A stretch of 32,449 nt of DNA. It comes from CBDUBS01 sp965365445. GTDB lineage: Bacteria; Bacteroidota; Rhodothermia; Rhodothermales; DASSAV01. The stretch is taken from contig CBDUBS010000016.1 in NCBI GenBank assembly GCA_965365445.1, forward strand, positions 1 to 32,449, given 5' to 3'. Below, in pieces: positions 1-8,193 of this stretch; the stretch's first letter is position 1, and each line of letters begins with the position of its first letter. Under the pieces are notes generated by a model. The model made no database searches, was not told the DNA's origin, and was given only the letters and a program-made list of their open reading frames with translations. The position numbers were made by a program, and so were the translations under genes.

Positions 1-2
1 CC

Positions 3-404
3 GCCACACTCGGCCCATCGGCAGGCGGGTTGCGCCCCCTCGGCGACTGGACGCTGAGCCTGTACTCGGTGTACACCGGCGGGCAGCGGTTTACATACCA
101 CAGTCCCGGCGACTTTTCCACCGAACCCCTGAATGAAACCTGGAAGCCGCTCTACCGGACCGACATGAAACTCGTGAAGGGCTTCGGCAGCCCGCGCGGG
201 GTAACGACGGAAGTGAGCTTCGAGGTTCGCAACCTGTTCAACCAGCACCGCCTGCGGCTGCTGGGCGGCGACAACCTGACGCGCTACATGGAAGAAGGAG
301 TGCTGCCGACTCACCCGGTAACGGGAGAGGAAATGACGTGGGATTTCTACGACTTCGATCTGATGCCGCGCGAAGTTTTCTTTGGCCTTAGCATGAAATG
401 GTAA
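3..404 (+). CDS. TonB-dependent receptor, C-terminal end (partial)
   Basis: Only the last 133 residues are in the window; the reading frame is open to the left edge, so the start is missing. The segment alternates short amphipathic strands rich in aromatic residues. It contains the EVRNLFNQ stretch typical of the last strands of TonB-dependent receptors and ends in Trp (FGLSMKW), as expected for a beta-barrel protein recognised by the BAM machinery. Family knowledge: such receptors import large ligands across the outer membrane using TonB and ExbBD. The gene ends 37 bp before a secreted protein with a T9SS-like tail and a PorV-like barrel, both on the same strand, so the three are probably co-transcribed. 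The plug domain cannot be seen, so the subclass (SusC-like or other) is unknown. Confidence 0.75.
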   Translation, partial: ATLGPSAGGLRPLGDWTLSLYSVYTGGQRFTYHSPGDFSTEPLNETWKPLYRTDMKLVKGFGSPRGVTTEVSFEVRNLFNQHRLRLLGGDNLTRYMEEGVLPTHPVTGEEMTWDFYDFDLMPREVFFGLSMKW

Positions 405-441
405 CCGATCCTGCCCTTTTCATCCTTACGCTTTTCGCGAA

Positions 442-2442
442 ATGAACAAACCTTTCCATATACCCGCAACTCCTTACCTGATTCTGGCAATCGTGCTGCT
501 GGCAGGGTCAGGCGCCGCCGCCGCCCAGAACGTCCAGACGATAACCCGAAGCAAGGTCTGGTACGGGCACGGCGAAATGGGGTTGGAGGCCGACGGCATC
601 CCGCGTCTTTCCCTCGCCTACCCGGGCTACTACGATGCGCCCAATGCAGCATCCATTACAAGCGTCCGAACCGGCACCTGGTGGATGTACAACAAGAGCG
701 GCGGCCCCTTCGGCGACCGGCTCATCGGCGGCGAGTTTAGCAACGAAATCACTGTGCTGGAACCGAACACTCTCATAAAAAACTACAACTTCGAGAAAAG
801 CCTGAATGAGCCGGAGGAATATACCCTGAGCGTGGCCCGCACCAAATCCGACTTCCCTTCGGCGGGCCGCCGCGAGTTGCGCTACGAGGTTAAAGTGATG
901 GGCTGGAGCCTGCCGGCCTACGACGATTTCATCCTGATAAAGTACACGATTACCAATATCGGCTCGGAGGCGTTGACCGACTTCCATACCGGCTGGGGGC
1001 GGCATATTCGGGTAAGCGAGGATGGATGGAGCATGAACTTCCGCTCCGACGACGAATACGAATGGCACGCCGATCTGACGACCAGAACCAGCGAAAACGG
1101 GGCGTTCGTATTTTTCGACGACACCTCGATACCGGTTGCGACGCCCAACTCCCCCGTTCAGTACGGGTTTTCGCCCGGCGACGTTACAGGCGACCGCGGC
1201 GATCCCGGAAACATCCGGGAAGCCAACTCCATCGACCGTGCGCTTCACTCGCCGCAGATATTCGTGGACCGCATCATCGACGTTACGCCAAACCGAAACG
1301 GCGAGAAAAAGGTGTTTCAGAACATCCTCTCCACCGACCAGCGGGCACCTAAAGGCGAATTCTACCCGGACGTGGGCGCCACCGGCTCTTCATATGAGTT
1401 GCTGGCTCCCGTGTTTATTAAAGATCAGCCGCGCAAAAGCTGGCGCGAGCTAAACGCTGATGCAAGCACCAGCGAGGGCAGTGTATACGAGCGCGAGGCC
1501 CAGTATACCCAGACCATCGGTCCCTACACGCTGGCGCCGGGCGCCACCATCGAGGTACTCCGCGTACTGATCTTTGGCGAAATGGACCGGAACATCACGA
1601 TGCTCGGCGGACTGAAGGCTACCCAGAACTTCAAAAAGGCCGGAATCGACAGCCTCAAGACCAACTGGACGAACATGCTCCGTCTGGTGGATAACGGCTT
1701 CCGCCCGACAGCCTATCCGCCGCCCACAGTGGGCAACCCGCCGCAAGTCAGCCTCGGCAACGAACTGGATGTAAATATTTTTGCCGACGAGGAAGCCGGT
1801 ACGCAGGGACACGTCATTTCCTGGCAGCCGATACCCGACAGCTACCGCGATCCGATAAAAGGCACGAACGACCACGTAGGCTACCGGGTCTACCGCTCCG
1901 AGCAGAGCGTAACCGGTCCCTGGGCGCTTATCGCCGACCTCACCAAAGCTCAGGCGCAGGCGCTGGTCCAGAACGGCCGGATCACCTACCGGGTGGAGGG
2001 CAAACCCGGCGTACCCATGCGCTTCGCTGTAACCAGCTACGACGATAGCGGCCTCGAATCAGGACGGACGGCCTACAACCTGTTTGCGCTGGCTGCCAAG
2101 CCGGTCGCTTCTAACGACTTCGCAAAGGTGCGCGTCGTCCCTAACCCGTTCCGGCAAACCAGCGGCCTGCCCGATCTCGGGGAAGCCAAACGGCTCTCGT
2201 TCATCAATATCCCGGGCAAGTGCACCATCCGGATATACACGGTGGCCGGCGATCTGGTGCAGACAGTCGAGCACGACGACGGGTTTGGAGAAGAGTCCTG
2301 GGGCTCGTCGGAGGAAGACAACTACATGCTCACGCGATTCGCGCAGAATGTGATGCCGGGTGTGTACGTCTACCACGTCGAATCGCACGTGCCCGGACAT
2401 GAGGGGGAATCCGCCACAGGGCGCTTTGCCATCGTCAAGTGA
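442..2442 (+). CDS. Secreted protein with Fn3-like domain and T9SS-like C-terminal tail
   Basis: The product has 666 residues. It begins with a signal peptide (hydrophobic residues about 11-23, Ala-rich cleavage region AAAAQ near 25-29). Residues 30-440 form a large region I do not recognise. Residues about 449-550 look like a fibronectin type III fold (VISWQPIP, YRVYRS, FAVTSYD). From about residue 563 there is a PNPF motif followed by beta strands (IRIYTVAGDLVQ, MPGVYVYHV) and a terminal FAIVK. This resembles a T9SS type A sorting domain, so export to the cell surface is likely. It sits between a TonB-dependent receptor end and a PorV-like gene, which suggests a surface-exposed partner in glycan binding or uptake. 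No catalytic motif was recognised. The assignment of the tail is fairly firm; the function is unknown. Confidence 0.8.
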   Translation: MNKPFHIPATPYLILAIVLLAGSGAAAAQNVQTITRSKVWYGHGEMGLEADGIPRLSLAYPGYYDAPNAASITSVRTGTWWMYNKSGGPFGDRLIGGEFSNEITVLEPNTLIKNYNFEKSLNEPEEYTLSVARTKSDFPSAGRRELRYEVKVMGWSLPAYDDFILIKYTITNIGSEALTDFHTGWGRHIRVSEDGWSMNFRSDDEYEWHADLTTRTSENGAFVFFDDTSIPVATPNSPVQYGFSPGDVTGDRGDPGNIREANSIDRALHSPQIFVDRIIDVTPNRNGEKKVFQNILSTDQRAPKGEFYPDVGATGSSYELLAPVFIKDQPRKSWRELNADASTSEGSVYEREAQYTQTIGPYTLAPGATIEVLRVLIFGEMDRNITMLGGLKATQNFKKAGIDSLKTNWTNMLRLVDNGFRPTAYPPPTVGNPPQVSLGNELDVNIFADEEAGTQGHVISWQPIPDSYRDPIKGTNDHVGYRVYRSEQSVTGPWALIADLTKAQAQALVQNGRITYRVEGKPGVPMRFAVTSYDDSGLESGRTAYNLFALAAKPVASNDFAKVRVVPNPFRQTSGLPDLGEAKRLSFINIPGKCTIRIYTVAGDLVQTVEHDDGFGEESWGSSEEDNYMLTRFAQNVMPGVYVYHVESHVPGHEGESATGRFAIVK

Positions 2443-2488
2443 GGAGCTTCCAACTGACTACAACGGCTTTTTAACCGAGGACGATACC

Positions 2489-3526
2489 ATGTCCCAGCGT
2501 TTCCATCTGCTGCTTCTGGGGACCGTGCTTTTCCTGCTCCCGGCGACGCCTTCAGCCGCTCAGGAAGTCGGCAGCGGCATCACCGAACCCGATTTCGACC
2601 GGGTAGCCCAGAGCGGTTTTCAGTTCCTTCATCTCCCGACCCACGCACGGCAGGCCGCCATTGGGGGTGTATCGTCGGTGATGATGAGCGGAGCCGCAGC
2701 GGCCCTGAATAACCCCGCCGCCATCGCGCTCGTTGAAAACGCGGATCTGGTAGTCACTCGCATGAACTGGATCGCCGACATCGGTTACAATGCAGGCGCC
2801 CTTGTGAAAAACCTCGGGGGCTGGGGAAGTCTGGGTCTGAGCGCCGTCTACCTCGATTATGGCGATATGGACCGGACCGAAAACCGGGAGATCCTCGATG
2901 CCAACAACGAACGTACGGGGCTTTCGGAGGTGATAACCGGTCTCGGGACGTTTTCGGCTTACGATCTGGCCGTAGGCGTCAGCTACGCCCGCTCGATGAC
3001 CGACCGGCTCCAGCTCGGCGCGACGGTGAAGTACGTTCGCGAAAGCATCGACAATACAGACGTCAGCAACTGGTCCATCGATGTCGGCACCCTGTACTAT
3101 ACCGGCTTCCGCACCCTGCGCGTGGCGATGATGGGCAGCAACTTTGGCCCCGACGTCAACTTTGCCGAGTGGGAGGAGCGTATTCAGGTTACCCCGGCCA
3201 ACGTCAAAATGCCTATGGTGTTCAAGTTCGGGGCCGCTATCGACGTACTCGAGGGGGGTCCGAGCCCGCATCTGCTCACCTTGTCTTCCGAGTTCATCCA
3301 CCCGAACGATGGACCGGAGCGCGTGCATGTCGGCACGGAGTACGCCTTCCAGGATCTCATCTTCCTTCGCGGAGGCTACCGCTTCAACTACGACGAGCAA
3401 AGCTACACCCTGGGCGGCGGCCTTAACGTCAACCTGGGCGATATCGGACTGAAGATCGACTATTCCTACTGGGCGTTCGGCCGCCTCGGACCGGTGCATC
3501 TGGTGAGCGCAGGATTCGGTTTTTAG
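2489..3526 (+). CDS. PorV/PorQ family outer-membrane barrel protein
   Basis: The product has 345 residues from the ATG at 2489. The frame is open 129 bp further upstream, but this start is preferred because it directly precedes a signal peptide (LLLLGTVLFLLPATPSAAQ) and has a GAGG sequence eight bases ahead. The mature N-terminus has THARQAAIGG followed by ALNNPAAIA, the pattern of the PorV/PorQ/FadL-like family, and the rest alternates short beta strands down to a C-terminal Phe (SAGFGF). Family knowledge: PorV binds the sorting domains of T9SS cargo at the outer membrane and PorQ works in the same system. Many paralogues of unknown job exist in Bacteroidota and related phyla. The preceding gene ends 46 bp upstream and carries a T9SS-like tail, so a cargo-specific partnership is plausible but inferred. 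Confidence 0.8.
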   Translation: MSQRFHLLLLGTVLFLLPATPSAAQEVGSGITEPDFDRVAQSGFQFLHLPTHARQAAIGGVSSVMMSGAAAALNNPAAIALVENADLVVTRMNWIADIGYNAGALVKNLGGWGSLGLSAVYLDYGDMDRTENREILDANNERTGLSEVITGLGTFSAYDLAVGVSYARSMTDRLQLGATVKYVRESIDNTDVSNWSIDVGTLYYTGFRTLRVAMMGSNFGPDVNFAEWEERIQVTPANVKMPMVFKFGAAIDVLEGGPSPHLLTLSSEFIHPNDGPERVHVGTEYAFQDLIFLRGGYRFNYDEQSYTLGGGLNVNLGDIGLKIDYSYWAFGRLGPVHLVSAGFGF

Positions 3527-3563
3527 CTACCTTGGTATTCTCGTCATCCGGGCAATTAACTAC

Positions 3564-5282
3564 ATGCTTGCATCCGGCAGGATGAAACAGGTCCTAATCC
3601 GAGTCCGCCGATTGACCGTCGTACTATGCCTTCTGGCTATTGCAGGCTGTCGTCAGGCGCCCGAAAGCCGGCCTCCCGTATTCGATTCCCGCCCGAACAT
3701 CGTCCTCATCCTTGCCGACGACCTCGGGTACTCCGACCTCGGCAGCTACGGCGGCGAAATCCGGACGCCCAACCTGGATCGGCTCGCCGCCGGCGGGCTG
3801 CGCTTCAGACAGTTCTACAACACGGCCCGTTGCTGCCCGACCCGTGCCTCGTTGCTTACCGGGTTGTATCCGCATCAGGCAGGCATCGGGCGTATGACGA
3901 CCGATCAGGGGTTGAGCGGATATCGCGGGTACCTGAAGGAAAACACGGTCACGATGGCCGAAGTGCTCCGTGCGGCGGGTTACCGTACCGGCATGGTCGG
4001 CAAGTGGCACGTTTCGGAAACGCTCGAGCGGAAGGATACGGAGGAGCAACTCGCCTGGCTGGCCCACCGGGCCGACTTCGGGCCTTTCTCGCCGCCGGAC
4101 CAGTACCCTACGGCCAGGGGGTTTCAGGATTTCTATGGTACCATATGGGGAGTGGTTGATTTCTTCGATCCGTTCAGTCTCGTCAATGGCACGACTCCAG
4201 TTCGGTATGTACCTCCCGGGTTTTACTACACCGATGCCCTGAGCGACACCGCCGCCGCGTACATCCGGCGATACGCAGCCGGTGACGCGCCGTTCTTGTT
4301 GTATGTAGCCTACACCGCGCCCCACTGGCCGCTGCACGCCCCGGAAGAAACCATCCGGCGCTACGAAAACACGTATACCGCCGGACCGGATGCGGTGCGC
4401 GAGGCCCGCTATCGGCGGATGCTCGAAAAGGAGATCATCCCGGCGTCCGCAGCCCTTTCTCCTCGCATCGAGCCGGAACTGGACTGGCGGACGCATCCCG
4501 ATGCCGGTTGGGATGCCCGGGCCTTTGCGGTCCATGCGGCCATGGTGGACCGTATGGACGAGGGTATCGGGCGAATCATCGCGGCGCTGGAATCGACGGG
4601 CGAGATGGAAAATACGCTCATCCTGTTCCTTTCGGACAACGGGGCCAGCTCCGAGCGTCCCTCCCGGTACGGCCCCGGCTTCGACCGGGCCGGATCGACA
4701 CGGTACGGTCGCGAGGTGCACTTCCCGGTCGATAAGAACCCGGCTTTCCTGCCCGGCCCTCAGACGGTGCATTCCGGCATCGGCCCGCTGGGGGCTAACA
4801 TCATGAACACCCCCTTCCGATGGTGGAAGGCAAAAGTGCACGAAGGAGGCATTGCCACGCCGCTCGTGGCTTACTGGCCGAAGGGTATCCGGGCGAGAGG
4901 AACGGTAACCGACCAGCCGGGGCACGTAATCGACCTGATGGCTACGGCTATCGACATGGCCGGAGCGGACTACCCGACAACCTACGGATCTCATGCGATA
5001 ACGCCGCTGGAAGGCAAGAGCTTGTTGCCCGTTTTCCGGGGTGAGCCCCGAGCCGGGCATGAGGCGTTGTTCTGGGAGCACTTCGGCGCGCGCGCCGTCC
5101 GCGTGGGAGACTGGAAGCTGGTCGCCGTAGATGCGCAGGCGCCCTGGGAGCTGTACGACCTCTCGACCGACCGGACGGAATTGAATGATCTGGCGCGGCA
5201 GCACAGGGGCCGAGTAGCCGAAATGGATGCCATGTGGCACTCATGGGCAAACCGCTCTCAGGTATTTCCCCGCCCTCAGTAA
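3564..5282 (+). CDS. S1 family sulfatase, PAS-like, putative lipoprotein
   Basis: The product has 572 residues. The formylglycine site is C90-C-P-T-R94 with T99-G100 closing the C-x-P-x-R-x4-T-G signature, so it is a Cys-type sulfatase needing maturation of C90. Calcium ligands are D52-D53 and D358-N359 (SDNG). The GKWH and APHWPLHAP motifs and a K-x-HEGG segment are present. A hydrophobic leader ends in IAGC (C29), which suggests a lipoprotein anchored in the envelope. The ATG at 3582 (MKQ) is an alternative start that keeps the lipobox. Length and the long insertion before the second metal site fit PAS-type arylsulfatases. It hydrolyses a sulfate ester, but the sugar cannot be named. It is paralogous to the sulfatase at 8194-9843, and a gap of 11 bp to the next gene implies an operon. 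Confidence 0.93.
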   Translation: MLASGRMKQVLIRVRRLTVVLCLLAIAGCRQAPESRPPVFDSRPNIVLILADDLGYSDLGSYGGEIRTPNLDRLAAGGLRFRQFYNTARCCPTRASLLTGLYPHQAGIGRMTTDQGLSGYRGYLKENTVTMAEVLRAAGYRTGMVGKWHVSETLERKDTEEQLAWLAHRADFGPFSPPDQYPTARGFQDFYGTIWGVVDFFDPFSLVNGTTPVRYVPPGFYYTDALSDTAAAYIRRYAAGDAPFLLYVAYTAPHWPLHAPEETIRRYENTYTAGPDAVREARYRRMLEKEIIPASAALSPRIEPELDWRTHPDAGWDARAFAVHAAMVDRMDEGIGRIIAALESTGEMENTLILFLSDNGASSERPSRYGPGFDRAGSTRYGREVHFPVDKNPAFLPGPQTVHSGIGPLGANIMNTPFRWWKAKVHEGGIATPLVAYWPKGIRARGTVTDQPGHVIDLMATAIDMAGADYPTTYGSHAITPLEGKSLLPVFRGEPRAGHEALFWEHFGARAVRVGDWKLVAVDAQAPWELYDLSTDRTELNDLARQHRGRVAEMDAMWHSWANRSQVFPRPQ

Positions 5283-5293
5283 CGTGATGCATT

Positions 5294-6766
5294 ATGATTC
5301 CGACATCCACCCGCTTTCTCCGGAGTCGCTTATATGCAATGCCGGTAATTGCAGTCCTCCTGCTCTGGGCGGTGGCGACGGCTCCGCCTGTGGGGGCTCA
5401 GCCCGATGCGGCGCACCCGAACTTCGTCCTGTTCATCGCCGACGACCTGGGCGCTGCGGACATAGCACCCTACGGCCATCCCATCGTTCGTACGCCGAAC
5501 TTGAGCCGCCTGGCCGAGGAATCATTGCGGTTTACGAGAGCCTACGCGAGTTCTCCGACCTGCGCTCCATCCCGAAGCACGATCTATACCGGTCTGATGC
5601 CGTTTCGTAACGGGGCTCACGGCAACCACAGCGGGGTTCGGGAGGGTCTTCGCTCCATAGTCCACTATCTGAGCGAACTGGGTTACCGGGTTGCCGTCGC
5701 GGGAAAGTTGCACGTTGGCCCGAGAGAGGTGTTTCCGTTCGAATACGTAAAAGGGACCAACGCCGTTGAGCCGGGCTATGAAGACGCCCCGGTGCTGCGC
5801 TGGGATCTGGACATGGGCCCGGTAGACCGCTGGCTATCGGAACAGGTGCGGGAGAAACCATTCGCTCTTATCGTGGCGGATCATAGCCCTCACGTCGTCT
5901 GGCCCGATACCCCCGCTTACGACCCGGATTCGGTGGAAATCCCGGCCAACCATATCGATACGCCCGACTACCGGCGCTCCCGGGCCCGCTACTACACCGA
6001 TATCACCAAAATGGACCGGAACGTCGGAAAGCTGCTCGAAAGTCTGGACCGGCACGGACTCACCGGCCGCACCGTGGTGGCGTTTACCTCCGATCAGGGG
6101 CCTCAGGTAGCCTTCGCCAAATGGAGTCTGTATGAGGCCGGCATCCGGACGCCGCTGCTGGTGCGCCTGCCGGACGGGAAGCGGGCAGGGGAGGCTACGT
6201 CGGCGCTGGTATCCCTGGCCGATCTGACGCCGACATTCGTCGATCTGGCCGGAGGAATCCCACCCGTCGGCATCGACGGCCTCAGCTTCCGTCCGGTACT
6301 GGAGGGCGCTGCAACACACCGGGAGCAGGTTTTCGCAACCCATACCGGCGATCGGCAAATGAACCGCTCGCCGGCCCGAATGCTGCGTACGGAACGGTTC
6401 AAATACATCCTGAACCTGGCTCCGGATGTGCCCTACACGACGCACATGGACCGGGCGCGGGAGCACGACGGTGGGAGGGAGTACTGGGATTCGTGGCGAG
6501 CGGCTTCTTACCGGAATGAGCATGCCGCAGCGGTGCTCTGGCGGTACCGTCATCACCCTTCCGAGGAGCTATACGACCTCGAGAACGATCCGATGGAGTG
6601 GCGCAACCTGGCGGCCGAACCGGCCTACCAACCGTTGCTGGCCGCCCTTCGGAAGCGAATGGCGGACTGGCGGGCCGACCAGGGCGACGCCGAAACAGGT
6701 CCTGAGGTCCTGCCTGAAACAGGGCCCGGCGAAAACCGGGAGCCGGTAGCCCCCTATATTTTTTGA
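5294..6766 (+). CDS. S1 family sulfatase, SGSH-like
   Basis: The product has 490 residues. A signal peptide covers about residues 1-36 (hydrophobic 17-33); the Met at residue 16 is an alternative start. The formylglycine site is C90-A-P-S-R94 with T99-G100. Metal ligands are D50-D51 and D267 in SDQG, where Gln replaces the usual Asn. The segment GKLHVGPREVFPFEY closely follows the human N-sulfoglucosamine sulfohydrolase pattern GKKHVGPETVYPFDF, so I place it with the SGSH-like group; N-sulfatase activity is inference, because this group also includes O-sulfatases. The gene begins 11 bp after the preceding sulfatase and ends 4 bp before the next, so translation is probably coupled. It is a relative of the sulfatase at 12005-13402. 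Confidence 0.92.
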   Translation: MIPTSTRFLRSRLYAMPVIAVLLLWAVATAPPVGAQPDAAHPNFVLFIADDLGAADIAPYGHPIVRTPNLSRLAEESLRFTRAYASSPTCAPSRSTIYTGLMPFRNGAHGNHSGVREGLRSIVHYLSELGYRVAVAGKLHVGPREVFPFEYVKGTNAVEPGYEDAPVLRWDLDMGPVDRWLSEQVREKPFALIVADHSPHVVWPDTPAYDPDSVEIPANHIDTPDYRRSRARYYTDITKMDRNVGKLLESLDRHGLTGRTVVAFTSDQGPQVAFAKWSLYEAGIRTPLLVRLPDGKRAGEATSALVSLADLTPTFVDLAGGIPPVGIDGLSFRPVLEGAATHREQVFATHTGDRQMNRSPARMLRTERFKYILNLAPDVPYTTHMDRAREHDGGREYWDSWRAASYRNEHAAAVLWRYRHHPSEELYDLENDPMEWRNLAAEPAYQPLLAALRKRMADWRADQGDAETGPEVLPETGPGENREPVAPYIF

Positions 6767-6770
6767 CGAC

Positions 6771-8186
6771 ATGCCGATGAAAACTCTGTTCTGCCTGTTT
6801 ATCGCGTTTGCGGCCGTCTGGTATGCCGCTCCTGCTTGCAGCCAGGGCGTACCTTCTGCTCCGGATCGCCCGAACGTCATTCTCGTGTTCATCGACGACA
6901 TGGGGTACGGCGACCTCAGCGTTACCGGCAACGATCGGGTGAAAACGGCCAACCTGGACCGGCTGGCGGCCGAAGGGACGCTTTTTACTCAATTCTACGT
7001 CAACTCGCCCATCTGCTCGCCTTCCCGTACGGCCATCACGACCGGCACGTATCCCTCGCGCTGGGGCATTCACTCCTACCTGAACAGCCGGGAGAAAAAC
7101 CGCGAGCGGGATATGGCGGATTACCTCGACCCCCGGGCTCCGACATTGGCCCGAGCGCTGAAAACCGCCGGATACGCCACCGCCCACTTCGGCAAATGGC
7201 ACATGGGCGGCGGGCGCGACGTGGGCGATGCCCCACTCATCACCGAGTACGGATTTGACGAATCCCTGACGTCGTTCGAGGGCCTCGGCGACCGCTACCT
7301 GTGGCGCGACGGACTCAACGAGCAGAGCGCCGCCCTCGGGCGGGGCAAGATCGAGTGGACCGACAAGCACCTGATGACGAAGCACTACGTGGACCGCGCC
7401 ATCGACTTCATGCGTCGCCACCAGGATGAGCCGTTTTACATCAATGTGTGGCCCAACGATGTGCACGATGCCCATGTGCCCGCTCCGGGAGCGGCCGAAA
7501 AGTACGCCGGGGTAGCCCGGAACGAGTACGAGAAGGCCTTTTTCGCCGTTCTGGAGGAAATGGACCGGCAACTCGGCCGTTTGTTCGAGGAAATACACCG
7601 CATGGGGTTGTCGGAGAAAACGATCATCCTCGTCACCAGCGATAACGGCCCGACCGACTGGCCCAAATACTATAACGAAGGAGTGGAACCTCCGGGAAGC
7701 ACCGGCCCGTTTTACGGGCGAAAATGGAGCCTCTACGAAGGAGGCATCCGGATGCCGCTCATCGCCTGGGGGCCTGGCCGCACCCCGGCCGGACGGGTGG
7801 ACGATGAAACGGTGATGGCCGCCATCGATCTGTTTCCCTCGATTGCCTCGCTGGCGGGGGCCGAGCTTCCCTGCGATGGGCGGCTCGATGGGGTGGACAT
7901 GAGCCCGGCGTTTCGCGGCAAACCGACCGAGCGGCTCGCGCCGATCTTCTGGTACTATCCGAACGATTTGAAGCCGGGCAACCCGGATTTCGTCACACCG
8001 AAGCTGGCCGTTCGGTTCGGAAGGTGGAAGTTGCTCGTGGAAGCCGACGGAGCCGGGGCGCAGCTTTTCGACCTGGAGAACGATCCAGGCGAGCGGCAAA
8101 ACCTGGCGGACCGGGAGCCCGCCCTGCGGGATCTCCTTCAGGAAAAAGTAATTGCCTGGCACAAAACCCTGCCTCTGCGGCAGTAA
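6771..8186 (+). CDS. S1 family sulfatase, GALNS/arylsulfatase A-like
   Basis: The product has 471 residues. A hydrophobic leader (residues 5-22) ends in APACS, so it is exported; whether C23 is a lipobox Cys is unclear. The formylglycine site is C82-S-P-S-R86 with T91-G92. Calcium ligands are D42-D43 and D291-N292 (SDNG). The FGKWHMGGG segment and GRKWSLYEGGIR, which supplies the Lys and the EGG turn, match sulfatases close to N-acetylgalactosamine-6-sulfatase and arylsulfatase A. The ATG at 6771 lies 4 bp after the previous stop; an in-frame ATG at 6777 is possible. No Shine-Dalgarno sequence is evident, which is common in Bacteroidota. The exact sulfate position it removes cannot be read from the sequence. 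Confidence 0.92.
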   Translation: MPMKTLFCLFIAFAAVWYAAPACSQGVPSAPDRPNVILVFIDDMGYGDLSVTGNDRVKTANLDRLAAEGTLFTQFYVNSPICSPSRTAITTGTYPSRWGIHSYLNSREKNRERDMADYLDPRAPTLARALKTAGYATAHFGKWHMGGGRDVGDAPLITEYGFDESLTSFEGLGDRYLWRDGLNEQSAALGRGKIEWTDKHLMTKHYVDRAIDFMRRHQDEPFYINVWPNDVHDAHVPAPGAAEKYAGVARNEYEKAFFAVLEEMDRQLGRLFEEIHRMGLSEKTIILVTSDNGPTDWPKYYNEGVEPPGSTGPFYGRKWSLYEGGIRMPLIAWGPGRTPAGRVDDETVMAAIDLFPSIASLAGAELPCDGRLDGVDMSPAFRGKPTERLAPIFWYYPNDLKPGNPDFVTPKLAVRFGRWKLLVEADGAGAQLFDLENDPGERQNLADREPALRDLLQEKVIAWHKTLPLRQ

Positions 8187-8193
8187 ACCGAAT

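Noticed and set aside
508..1248. 246-residue open frame on the - strand
   Set aside because: It is antisense to the 666-residue secreted protein and rich in Gly, Val and Arg without a motif.
2552..3499. 315-residue open frame on the - strand
   Set aside because: It is antisense to the PorV-like gene, which has a signal peptide and family motifs; the antisense product shows no protein-like pattern.
3624..5240. 538-residue open frame on the - strand
   Set aside because: It is the antisense image of the PAS-like sulfatase at 3564-5282, with no domain pattern of its own.
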